Source: Marasmius tenuissimus (Eukaryota; Basidiomycota; Agaricomycetes; Agaricales; Marasmiaceae). Taken from it: 64,000 nucleotides of DNA. This document shows positions 22,730 through 32,642 of the stretch, one piece after another; within the stretch, counting starts at the first letter, position 1; each line of letters opens with the position of its first letter. The position numbers and the translations under genes were made by a program. The notes under the pieces are model-generated. The model searched no databases. It saw nothing but the letters and a program-made list of their open reading frames with translations, and had not been told where the DNA came from. Location: positions 2,356,001 through 2,420,000 of the forward strand of contig JAQOTA010000060.1 in the NCBI GenBank assembly GCA_029532415.1, read 5' to 3'.

Positions 22730-24716
22730 ATGACTGCGGTCAGACCCCCTCCTACTCGACCTCACCTTGCAATCCGTTCATCGACTCTCGACAACAACGA
22801 CTGGGCTGAAGACGACGCCTGGGACAGTACCTCAGACAACGAGAATTCCCCCCGTACCGACAGCAATCTCTCATTCTCGTATACCCATCTCCATGCACCA
22901 AATCCTGGCTCATATCCCCCTCGTCCTCAGCTTTCAAATCTCAATCCTTCACAACAGTCGGGCTGGACAATAGTACGAACACCTTCATCGAATGCAGCAG
23001 AAGGTTCCTCTTCTCAGGATGATACCGGATCGAATCCACCGCAGGATACTCCAGAACGGGATGCAGACCTTGACGGCGACATGATCTTGGGAGAGCTGGA
23101 TCCTGAAACCAGTCGTGACCCTGCTCTGTCTATGGCTCCGCCCAGTTCAGCGAAGCTCAGGCAGAGCGAGGGTACGCTGAGGGAAAATCTTGATGAAATT
23201 GTGAACGGTGCCTTCTTCCACTTAATCGGCCGTGTGTTATCCACTAATGCTTAGTCTCGTAGATCCATTATACGGTATCCGGAATCGAATGCAGCGTGCG
23301 GATACGCAATCTCCGTCAACTCGCAGCCCGAAAGACGCGTTCTCAGAAGACCCCAAAAAGTCAGCAAAGCTAATGCGCGAACGTTCGATACGGACCAATC
23401 GTAAACTCAAATTTGTCGACTGTTTATCAAGTCAGGACGTGAGCATAGGTACAGTCTTTCCCTGTCATTTACATGCGTTTCATCTATGTGCTCAAATAAT
23501 TATCCTAGCTGAGCTCCGAAAATTGGCATGGGCGGGCGTACCATCTGAACTCCGGCCCATGGCATGGCAGCTGTTACTTGTAAGTACCAGTCTTACGTCC
23601 CGTACCACTTCCCATATTGAACTCATTCTGTTAGGGCTACTTACCGCTTCCGAGCCCCTCACGTACATCGACTTTGGCGCGCAAACGGAATGAGTATTTG
23701 TCGCTCGTGGAGGTCGCTTTCGCCCGAGACCGTGAAGGCCTCGATCAACAAATATGGCATCAAATTGAGATAGATGTTCCGCGGACAAGACCCGGAGTAC
23801 GCTTATGGATGTATGGGACGACGCAAAGGGTATGATGTTTCCTCGGTCCAAACCATTTCCCTATCGATTGAAACTGCTTCTTCACTAGAGTTTAGAGCGC
23901 ATTCTTTACGTTTGGGCAATCCGTCATCCAGCCAGCGGCTATGTCCAAGGGATTAACGATCTGGTCACGCCGTTCTTTCAGGTCTTTCTCTCTGCGTATA
24001 TCGGTATGATTAAACCAGTTTCCGTTGACCAGATCGTTGACCAAGTTCATGTTGGTCATTTTAGAGTCTGACCCTGAGAACTTCGATACTGGCCTTCTCC
24101 CGACGAATGTGTTGAATGCTATCGAGGCAGACTCTTTTTGGTGTCTTTCTCGGCTGTTGGACGGCATACAAGACAACTACATCTTTGCACAGCCAGGTAT
24201 TCAAAGAAGTGTCCGACGCATGGCGGAGCTGGTTGCTCGAATTGATGGTGAGCAATAATCTCTAACCCGGACGGTACGATGTTCTCACAGAACCCTTAAC
24301 AGCTCCCCTCTATTCTCACTTGGAAGTCCAGAACGTCGAGTTCATGCAGTTCGCCTTCCGCTGGATGAACTGTCTGCTGATGCGAGAAATCAGCGTTCAA
24401 AATACCATCCGTATGTGGGATACTTATCTGGTGCGCAGTTATCTACCTACATCTTGGGCGCTTCCCGACTTGATTTCGCGATCAACAGGCAGAAGGCCCA
24501 GACGCTTTTTCACAATTCCATCTCTACGTGTGTTCCGCGTTTCTTGTCAAATGGAGCGAAAAGCTCCGACAAATGGACTTTCAGGGTATCATCATGTTTC
24601 TACAGTCCCTTCCTACCCAAGATTGGGGAGACCACGAGATCGAACTACTATTGAGTGAAGCCTTCGTTCTTAATTCTGTTTGGCACAACGCACAGAGTCA
24701 TTTTAATGGGAAATAA
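22730..24716 (+). CDS. GYP1: Gyp1-type TBC Rab GTPase-activating protein
   Basis: This protein should stimulate GTP hydrolysis by Rab GTPases of the Golgi (Ypt1 in yeast). The first exon encodes an acidic, Ser/Pro-rich N-terminus (DDAWDSTSDNENSPRTD). The TBC domain starts at about 23513 with LRKLAWAGVPSELRPMAWQL. It then shows the arginine-finger motif QIEIDVPRTRP and the glutamine-finger motif YVQGINDLVTPFF, both catalytic residues present. Further on are YIFAQPGIQRSVRRMAELVA, FAFRWMNCLLMREISVQNTI, RMWDTYL and the end DWGDHEIELLLSEAFVLNS. At least eight short introns interrupt it. It converges on the transcription factor gene, 259 bp away. Length and order fit Gyp1/TBC1D22. Confidence 0.93.
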
Positions 24717-24975
24717 AGACGTGTACCTCCTCCGTTGTATTGTTAACTACATATTGTATGGATTATTGTAGGATACCGTTGGTGGGGGCATAGCGGAGGC
24801 ATCGTTCCTCTTGATACATGTTGACTGATTGCAATTTCAGTTTCTAAGTTATTGCATACAGCGACGTCGATCTAACGTGAGTACATAAAGTGGTATACGC
24901 GTACAAGTCCTACAAATACAAGATTATGGATGCATAAGATAGTTGACCGATAAGTATGAAGAGAAGTAATTTATG

Positions 24976-27608
24976 CTATGACGACAAAGGATGGAATAAG
25001 TTAAGCGGTACCTCCAGAGGAGTTGACGAGACATTGATCATCTCTACCGGGGCGTAGTGTGACCGTAGCTGGATGAGTTCGTTGGTGAATTGGGCATGTG
25101 CAGTTCGATTTGAGCGGAGACACTCCCGTATACGGCTGAGCCATCCCTTGACGACCCGGAAACGTATGTCGGGAATGGTGTGTGCGCCCTGTCGCTCCTT
25201 TCCCTCGCAGAGGGTAAGGAGAGAAACCTGGCCGAGCCAATAAAAGGGAAGTGCGTCTTCCGCGAACGGTATCGATGTCGATTGCGTGTCTGTGCCATAG
25301 GAGTGACGCATTTCGCATTGCCAGTTGAGAAGCCAGTTCTGCAACACATTTTGCATCGTGTAGATCTCTGTCCCCGACTTCGAGAGCCCTCCTTGATCGA
25401 CGCTATCCCAAGCCGCATGCATGTGGACGTATATCCTCGCGAGGGCGCAATGTACCAGAATGTAATGCCCAAACGCCGAAGTATAAGTGGTGACTGCAGA
25501 CGGCTGCTGCTCAACCAAGCGAGACCAAGCTTGTTGGAGACCGACTCCTTGCAACCGCATGGAAGAGGTGCCATACAGAGACGGTTTCTGTAGGCAATCG
25601 TACCATTCTTGTGCGGTGCGAGCGTTCCATAACGCAGGTTCGGAAGGAAGATAGAGATCCGCCGACAAACTGGCGTTTTGTGGCGTTGCAAAGTATATCG
25701 ACTGGCAGCAATCGTGGAGGTAGAGTAAGCAGCGGACACTGAACATATCTGTCAGGTTTTTGCCATTATCGAAACACGACGACAGCTTACCGTTTAGCGC
25801 TTTCAAACCGGATCCAATCATGCCATATGTCATCCAAAGATGCAGTTGGCGGTATCTCTAAAGGAGGTTTCCACTGAAGTAGTTTTTGGAAGGCGGTACT
25901 ACGGCTGATAATCTATGTCGATCTTTAATGAACATGGAGCGAGGGAACGATGTTGAGGTGACTTACTGTTGCGACCATAGCATGGTACATGGCGGTAGAA
26001 TGACGTTGGTCAGCCGATTGGTGAAATAATCCGACTGTCTGGATCAATACGAGGGCCAGAGCCATATACATCTGGCTGAGAGGATCGGTTTCCCTCGCCT
26101 AGAGAAGAAGAGGGAAGTTCTAGTCGTGATTGTCTAGAACAAACGAATGACACATACTCACAAAGTCCATCATAATGTTTTCCCGACCTTCCTTCAAAAC
26201 ATCGGAGACAAACTTTTCGGACTCTGGGGTCCGAATGTAGAGCGCCCCGCATGCCTGCATCGCCTTGATCAAGGTCTCTGGCTTATCCGTTGGAGTCCAA
26301 GTTGGGGTGTGGATCAACGGCAGTTGGTTGATGAAGTCTGCAAGAGGATCTGGTGTTAACTGAGTATCACGTTCTTGTAATGCAGATGGGCACGCACTGA
26401 AATGTTCAACTGGCGGTTGAGCAGACTCATTATGGACCGATTGCAGATGCGTTGGTATATGTTGAGGTGATACAGACGGCGGATTGCTGCTCACAAAATC
26501 CCCATTCAACGGCGTTCGTGGGGGAGAATATTGGGGTGGAAGGTCGTGCGGTGGTATGATATCAATGTTCCATGTACTATCGAAGGAGTCTGGGAATGGA
26601 TAGCCTCCGTCTAGGTGGATATCGGGGGGTGAATATCCCAGATCCTCCGCTGCCCAACCAGCCTTGGAAGGAGGGCTGTTCACAAAGACGTCATTGCAGA
26701 AGTTCGGCCACTCCGAGGGATTGGCGTCGTTCAAACCGCCTATGTACTCGTAATTGAGACTCGAGTTAGTGAAATTGAATAACGCTGCACTATTATCGAC
26801 CATGTTTGTCAGGGAGGGATTCATAGCGGTCACAATGTCCGCCGTGGAGGACATTGGCCAAATGTCCGCGGGGGTAGAGCAAATTGATGAACCATCACAG
26901 TCGGTCCCGAACAGAATTGAGGAGGCGTCGGACGCTGGCGACATTCTCCGGCCAATGCTCAAGTCGAATTCGAAAGAGCTCCTGCTTGAAGATGAGGAAG
27001 AGGAGGAGGAGGAGGAAGAGGAAAGTGGCGAGGAGGATGATGGAATTGACTTCTGCATGATGATGGTTTGTGGCGTTGTGGTAAGGTTCTTTCGTGCCGC
27101 GGGTCCCGTCACATATTCACAAGAAATACCTCGGGTCATGCATTTAGAACATGACGGAGTTTTCAAGTCACATCGCGATTTTGCCTTTGCACAGGCTTGA
27201 CAAGACTTCCGACGCGACCGACTGATTCAACGTTGGTCAACGAGTCGACCTCAAAGTAAAATAAGACTCACAAGCCACCACATATCTTCTTGTGTCGCGT
27301 CAAGAGGTCGCTGCGCGTGAACTGAGAGTTACACAACTTGGGGCAGATAATGAGAACCTGGTTGGGTAAAGAGAAACATGAATATCATACCTTGCACACA
27401 TGAGATCGATCATTCGTGTCTGAGAGGGTTGGGGGCATGACGAGACGAGAGGTGACTTGAGTCAGTGCCACTGGTGGAGAGAGAGGGATGACTTACGGGA
27501 ACGCATGTGGCGATTCAGGTGTGTTTTGCGAGTGAAGGTTGCCTGACATATTTCGCATTGTTTTGTTGCAGCACGGCGCACAGGAGGGGAAGCAGCTGTA
27601 GCTGACAT
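24976..27608 (-). CDS. C2H2 plus Zn2Cys6 transcription factor with fungal-specific domain
   Basis: This gene-regulatory protein has three zinc modules in a row. The start is MSATAASPPVRRAA at 27608. A C2H2 finger follows: CEICQATFTRKTHLNRHMRS. A second finger is read across two introns (HVCK, then CNSQFTRSDLLTRHKKICG). Next is a Zn2Cys6 cluster with spacing C2C6C6C2C6C: CQACAKAKSRCDLKTPSCSK then CMTRGISC. A poly-Ser tract (encoded near 26990-27020) and a Pro/Ser-rich linker follow. The C-terminal half is the fungal-specific transcription factor domain, with DDIWHDWIRFESAKR, YLHDCCQSIYF and FGHYILVHCALARIYVHMHA. Factors with this combined layout occur across mushrooms. The target genes are unknown. 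Confidence 0.88.
26986..27024. repeat. GAG/GAA microsatellite coding a poly-Ser tract
   Basis: A near-perfect trinucleotide tract (gaagatgaggaagaggagg and following) lies inside the transcription factor exon. On the minus strand it encodes about 14 serines in a stretch of Ser. Such tracts vary in length between strains by slippage. Confidence 0.7.
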
Positions 27609-28217
27609 ATTGTAGGCGGGAGGCTGGAGGTTTTGAGAGGTTATTCGTCAATCGTAAGCCAGCGTTATAAAGACTCCCGTCTTTGTACTTAGCCATAGTA
27701 TGATGAATGTCAGCAATGACAGTCAGTTTGATTTGGGATGCCTTTCCCGAGGAGCGGGAGATCTGCCTTACAATATCCCTGCAAGGTCCGCGTTGATCAG
27801 CTCCAGGGGAACAAGACCTATACATATGTCCGAGATGATGGACGTCCCCGACCATTCAAATGGAGTAGACCACGCGTGAGATATTTCCATGCGGTGAACA
27901 CCGATTGTGAGAGTAGGAACAACCAAAAAGTTGCGACTGAATGTCCGTGAAAACAGGAGCACAGGTGTATGCCGAGCCCATGCTCCTCCAAGCGCATCAA
28001 TAGATCCGCTCCAGATGAGAGCAGCTAGCTACAGCGGCGCAACATCTTGAGCCCAAAGCTGAAGCTCAAAACCAGCCGTAATTGTTTTGGCCGCCCGGCG
28101 CGGGCACCGGGGTCCAGCGACAATTGAGTGGAGAGACTCCCAGGACTTCCAAGGACCAACAACCAGAATCGGGAAGGACCAGCGTACCTCCATGGCAAAG
28201 GACTGTCGAGATTCAGG

Positions 28218-28620
28218 CGAACGACATCTCTGCACAGTTGCTGCTCTGAGTAGGCACCCAAGTACCACCACCTATAGTGGCGTCGGGAATGACGTGGACA
28301 GACTCCGCCGTTTTATGAAAGAAAGTTCGACAGACCGTACAATTGCCTGTCGTCGTACCTCCCCCGCTGCAGAATAATATGATAACTGTAAGTGGTGCGA
28401 ATTTCAACGCTACTGCATTTGAGCATCGGGATGACAACAATACTTACATGAAACATGTCTCCGCAGATGAAAAATTCTGGTCGCGACATGCAAAAGGAGC
28501 CATCGAAGGCGCTGCATTAGGAATACCATAGGCGCACAAAAGAGTTGTCAAGCAAGCCTCGTCATTGAACCGCAACTTGTAGCTTTGGTTTGGTCGGATT
28601 CAATCAGAACGAGAATCGTA
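28218..28620 (-). CDS. Possible Cys-rich protein fragment
   Basis: On the minus strand two pieces join cleanly across a GT-AG intron of about 75 bp. The first reads FNDEACLTTLLCAYGIPNAA and FACRDQNFSSAETCF; the second reads GGGTTTGNCTVCRTFF and TQSSNCAEMSFA, then stop at 28218. The even Cys spacing resembles small secreted fungal proteins. However, the upstream exon meets a TGA without a clear acceptor or signal peptide, so the 5' end is missing or decayed. I do not recognise the family and report this with low confidence. Confidence 0.25.
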
Positions 28621-28814
28621 GAAGCGAGTCCTACGTCCCGCGAAGCTCTCCTTCGCCTCAAGTCGCGTCTTGAACAGATGAGAGTTCAAGCAGGGGCGAG
28701 TTGCTGACCATATCTCTGTACACTGCCAGTGGTCTGAGGCCGCCCAACACTGATACACTATTCCTGATGAATCTCTGTATCTTAGTCAACTCGAGAGGGA
28801 TAGGCTAATCAACT

Positions 28815-29097
28815 TTACCTGAAAAAGCATTCCACTGAAGCCGCTTGTATTGAGGCCGCCAGCCACTCGTAAGCGTAAATTAAGACTGAAGTTCCTACCC
28901 AGAGGCCGAGGAATTCGAGAGTAGCGTCTCGCGAGGGTGTGTCCGACATCATTCCGATTTTCAATAGCGAACCAACAGAACATGGCAAGGGTGACAGTGA
29001 TGACAACTGCAGCTCCCTGACATGTTTCTGCTTCATTTCCTTCTTGATGAAACTTTAGAAATAGCAACCAGAGGCCATCCGGAAAAGAAGGACACAA
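28815..29097 (-). other. Hydrophobic segments, possible membrane-protein remnant
   Basis: Two minus-strand frames each hold a membrane-like stretch: AAVVITVTLAMFCWFAI in one and LGLWVGTSVLIYAYEWLA in another. They could be exons of one membrane protein or a decayed one, but no family motif supports either. Confidence 0.2.
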
Positions 29098-29593
29098 GGG
29101 ATTGGAGGAAAGTGAATCTGATGACGAACTGGAATCGGACTCAAATTCGGTAATTTCCGGTCAAATGGTGATACGGCGACGGCACAAGCTGATGTTACTT
29201 CCAAATGAGGATCTGGCTCCGGACGCAGGGGATCCACTCGGCTCTGGCGTCGACCTCGCTCAAAAAACCGCTTCCAGAGTCTTCCTCAAGGGACCTTTCG
29301 CCAAAATATCTTCTGTGTGCAAGCTCCCATGATGGACGTGGGTCTGCCGCCGGCAAACAGTAGAGTCCCTACACCTCGGCGAGACTTCCATATATGGCAG
29401 TAACTGTTAACATCAGTTTGTGCTGTACCGGCCCGTCAGCCATGTCGGCAACACTGCCACTGCTGCGCCTTGGTCACCGACAACCCCAGCGACGGCCGTG
29501 ATTCTAACGGTGACGACGAAGACGACGACGAGCAAAATGGCAGCAGGGGCATCTGGTATGCGCAAGGTCCTTCATAGGACTCCCAAAATTGTT

Positions 29594-30642
29594 ATGAAGT
29601 CCTACCGAATTCGCATACCCAACCACTACCACGACAGCCCGCTTCGTATCCGTCCAGTGAGTGTCCCCAGATCGTCTTTGGGACTCGTATTGACTGTCTT
29701 CAGTGGTTCATCCTATTCACAGTGATAACCATGCTCTCTCTGGCTGTCTTGGGCTTCACCAACTTTCACGAGGCCCTTCCCTTGGGTGACAAGGTCCTTC
29801 GCTTTTTGTGCTTCTCAGTCGCTACATTTGTCTTCTACTTTATCGTGGATGTGGACGAGTGAGTATTTCGTAGTACACCCATTCAATAATCACACTCAAT
29901 CATTCCGATCTAGACAAGCAAGACGAGTCTGGTTATGGAGAAATTCTGGAATGATCCTGACCATTTTCACCTGTCTATTTTGCGGGGGAATAGTTAGCGA
30001 GATCATACAATCCTTCCTTCCAGTTGCGTCCTGAATCATTTCTGGTTTTCTCACTGATCCTCACTCTGCGAAAAGTACAAGCAATTCGAACTCGGGGATG
30101 TTGCAGTGGGTCTCGCCTCTCCTGTTCCGAACCGTCTTCTTACCTCAGTTCAGGCAAATCTGCTCGGTTCGACAATCGGGCTTTACTGTGCATTCCATCT
30201 AGAAAGATATTACCGACATAGAAGAGAGGTGCGGAATACATCCAGCTCGGACTGAATGCCTAAGTTGACGGAAGGACCCTAGATCGCTCGCCTTTACCGG
30301 CCTCTCGATACTGATGAACCAATCTCCGAAGACGATGAAGACTTGGACGCTGATGATGAACTGGTGCTTTCTGGAACCCAGCTATTACCCATCTATCGTA
30401 ATCGTGGTGCGGTGGGTACCGAAGCGAGAAGCCCAGGCTTATCGTCCAGCGGTCCCTCCAGGAGTACGAAACCCCAGAATAAGGACGGAATCAAACTTCA
30501 AGATGTCTGGGATGAACGAGAGGAGCTATTCGGGATCGGAGACGACGACGACGATAGCGACGACTATGGGCACATCAGTCGTGACCAGATATCCAAGAAC
30601 CCACCACCATCTAAGGCGAACTCACAACCGTCTACATCGTAA
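29594..30642 (+). CDS. VanZ-like membrane protein
   Basis: This is a small multi-pass membrane protein of the VanZ-like superfamily found in many mushrooms. The exons I can fix are 29594-29656, 29704-29858, then from 29914, with further short introns before the tail. Membrane segments are WFILFTVITMLSLAVLGF, VLRFLCFSVATFVFYFI, and MILTIFTCLFCGGIVSEII. After a splice comes the typical sequence FELGDVAANLLGSTIGLYCA, then HLERYYRHRRE. The C-terminal tail is hydrophilic and acidic (DTDEPISEDDEDLDADDE, later a run of Asp) and ends at 30642. Bacterial VanZ relates to glycopeptide resistance, but no function is known for the fungal branch. In-frame ATGs exist upstream (29420, 29567), so the start may be earlier. 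Confidence 0.8.
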
Positions 30643-32642
30643 TATCTGTATCACAACCCTACACTGTATCGCTATAATCTCAATTAACGGTTTCGGCCTC
30701 ATCCAGATCTACCGACTCGTCGCAATATTCCACCACCTGTCTCAGATGCGATCAATCCCAGTATTCGTTTGTATAGCGGCGAGTGGCAACATCCCCCAAG
30801 GAATGAAGAACATTCTTTCCATGCGTCTGTAAGTCTAGAATGCAACGTTCCCGCCGTCGGACATTTTAATCAGGAGAAAAGACACAACCAAAGTAGCATG
30901 GTGAAACTGTCCTGGTCGGATAGCCAGAGGATCGATTGATAGTGGACGAGTTTCATTCGTTTTGAATCCCTCATTTTTCCGTGATCATCCTCTAGCGAAC
31001 AGAGCTTTGTTCTCGCAAGAAGATCGCTCTGATCCAGCCATTTATGTAGCGTGCAAGTACCGCCTGTTCCGTCTATGGGAGGCTAGAGGCTACCTAGATA
31101 TCTCGGAGTATCACGGCTCACCAAGACTTGGCGTCATTTCGATGGTACGGTATTAAATACAGAGGACTAGGCCTTCCCCTTCAAAGATCTTCGGCGTTTC
31201 TAGCCATATGTCCAGGGGCCGCCACGACATGCAAAGCGTCTCCCGAGACAGGTATAACTTGAGGAGAATATATTCCACTATCAGTGCGCAGGTGTGGGCC
31301 AAGAGAGTGAGTCTTTTACTTGTAAAACCAAACGTTGGCAGTTCTAAGTGTATCATATGGATGTCGCTATCGTGTTCAAGAGTGACGACCTGAGGAGCTA
31401 TACTCTATTTTTCCTATACGCTTCCTGCAGAATATGCCAGGACTCTGACAGCGGGGAGAACCCGTTGTATACCCATGATTGGGGATTTCTGATTCACTGG
31501 GTGACAGTACCTCTCAGTGTACTTTACTTCAGCAATTTCGTGCGAAGATGGACGTGTTCATTGGGTGGTTGACATCAAATTTCAATCTTTTCTCACAGAC
31601 CAGCCTGCCGACATGCCTACCACTCGTTGAGTGGTTTGTCCGTCTGCCTGTTCTTAGAGCAATAGCTACATTGGAACCGTGATGACAGAAAGTATTCGAC
31701 AGCCAATGAATGTTATTCACCGAGCGCCACACTTGCCCGCGATCACTATGGCAATGGTTTGTCTGCTACGTATCCAAAAGGTGGGCCAACGTGTACGAGC
31801 TATAGCGGAAAGTCCTCGATGACCCCTAAAGCTACTTACGAACATCTCGCGGGTCTCCTGGTCACCAAGTCATTGCATTCAGTATGGAGTTCCTGACGAT
31901 CCTGAACGAATGGATCAGTACGAGATTTCCGCTTTCTCATGTTCTCGCAATATCATCGAGTCCCGACGTCGCTTCATTAATGTCAACATTCAAATTTCAA
32001 AGGCTCGGCGGAAGATATCTATACGAATACTTGAATGAGATCCATATGCACCACTGCATCCTCCCGACAGGGCGGATATTGATGTTGCAGTTGGTGAACG
32101 TTGGTCGACGAGATGTGCTCCATGTGAGGTTTTCTCTCGATGGTGTATTCCCTTGTCAAGCGTGTATTGTTAGGCACCGCCTGAGGAGTTCCTGTCAACG
32201 TCCGGCAGAGCTGATCCCCTTCAAACACGGAGGAACCTTTCAAACCTTTCAGGCGTGGCCTAATACACCGATGAAAGAGGCTGGCCCCGATTCGGTTGTG
32301 CCGCCGAAAAGAGAACATTGGAAAACTGCGATTGAAGAACCTGCTGTTCACAATCGTCGATGTTATGTCGGATCACTAACAAGATGGCTACATTTATTTA
32401 TTTACCTACTCGAGGGTATTGACTTACTGTATCAAACCTAAATATTGAACCATAAACATGGAGAAGGAGGAAAGGAAAGAGGAGATAAAAACAAGGTCAC
32501 CGTATGTTAATCCGCACGTAAAGAGTCCCTGAGCAGCACAGCACGAAGGGAGAAATGATCTAGGCCAAATGGCGAAAGGGAATATTACAGACAGCACGAG
32601 TGTCATTTGTACAACAGATAAGAGCATGGAAAGGAAGGGCAT
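30643..32642. other. Interval without a recognised gene
   Basis: Two kilobases between the VanZ-like gene and the 3' end of the Spt23/Mga2-like gene. Only short open frames occur, except one of 185 codons at 31884-32441, listed separately. No transposase, reverse transcriptase or terminal repeat was recognised. Confidence 0.4.
31884..32441 (+). CDS. Unrecognised 185-codon open frame
   Basis: This uninterrupted frame starts MEFLTILNEWISTRFPL and ends ...LLEGIDLLYQT. It has no domain I recognise. The same frame is open further upstream (31479-31682), but five stops fall in between, about what chance gives. It could be an exon of an unknown gene, a decayed gene, or noncoding. Confidence 0.2.
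   Translation: MEFLTILNEWISTRFPLSHVLAISSSPDVASLMSTFKFQRLGGRYLYEYLNEIHMHHCILPTGRILMLQLVNVGRRDVLHVRFSLDGVFPCQACIVRHRLRSSCQRPAELIPFKHGGTFQTFQAWPNTPMKEAGPDSVVPPKREHWKTAIEEPAVHNRRCYVGSLTRWLHLFIYLLEGIDLLYQT

Larger units (their letters stand above)
27609..29593. other. Low-coding interval upstream of VanZ-like gene
   Basis: Nearly 2 kb without a gene I can name. Its first part should be the promoter of the transcription factor gene. Two weak signals on the minus strand are listed separately: a Cys-rich spliced frame (28218-28620) and two hydrophobic segments (28815-29097). A Glu/Asp-rich 76-codon frame on plus (29102-29332) has no motif. Confidence 0.4.

Noticed and set aside
25044..25739. 231-codon minus frame inside the transcription factor gene
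   Set aside because: It is a shifted frame of the fungal-specific domain exon, which is conserved in the other frame.
31479..32441. Long pseudogene reading through five stops
   Set aside because: The number of stops in the gap is what chance predicts, and no family match supports a former gene.
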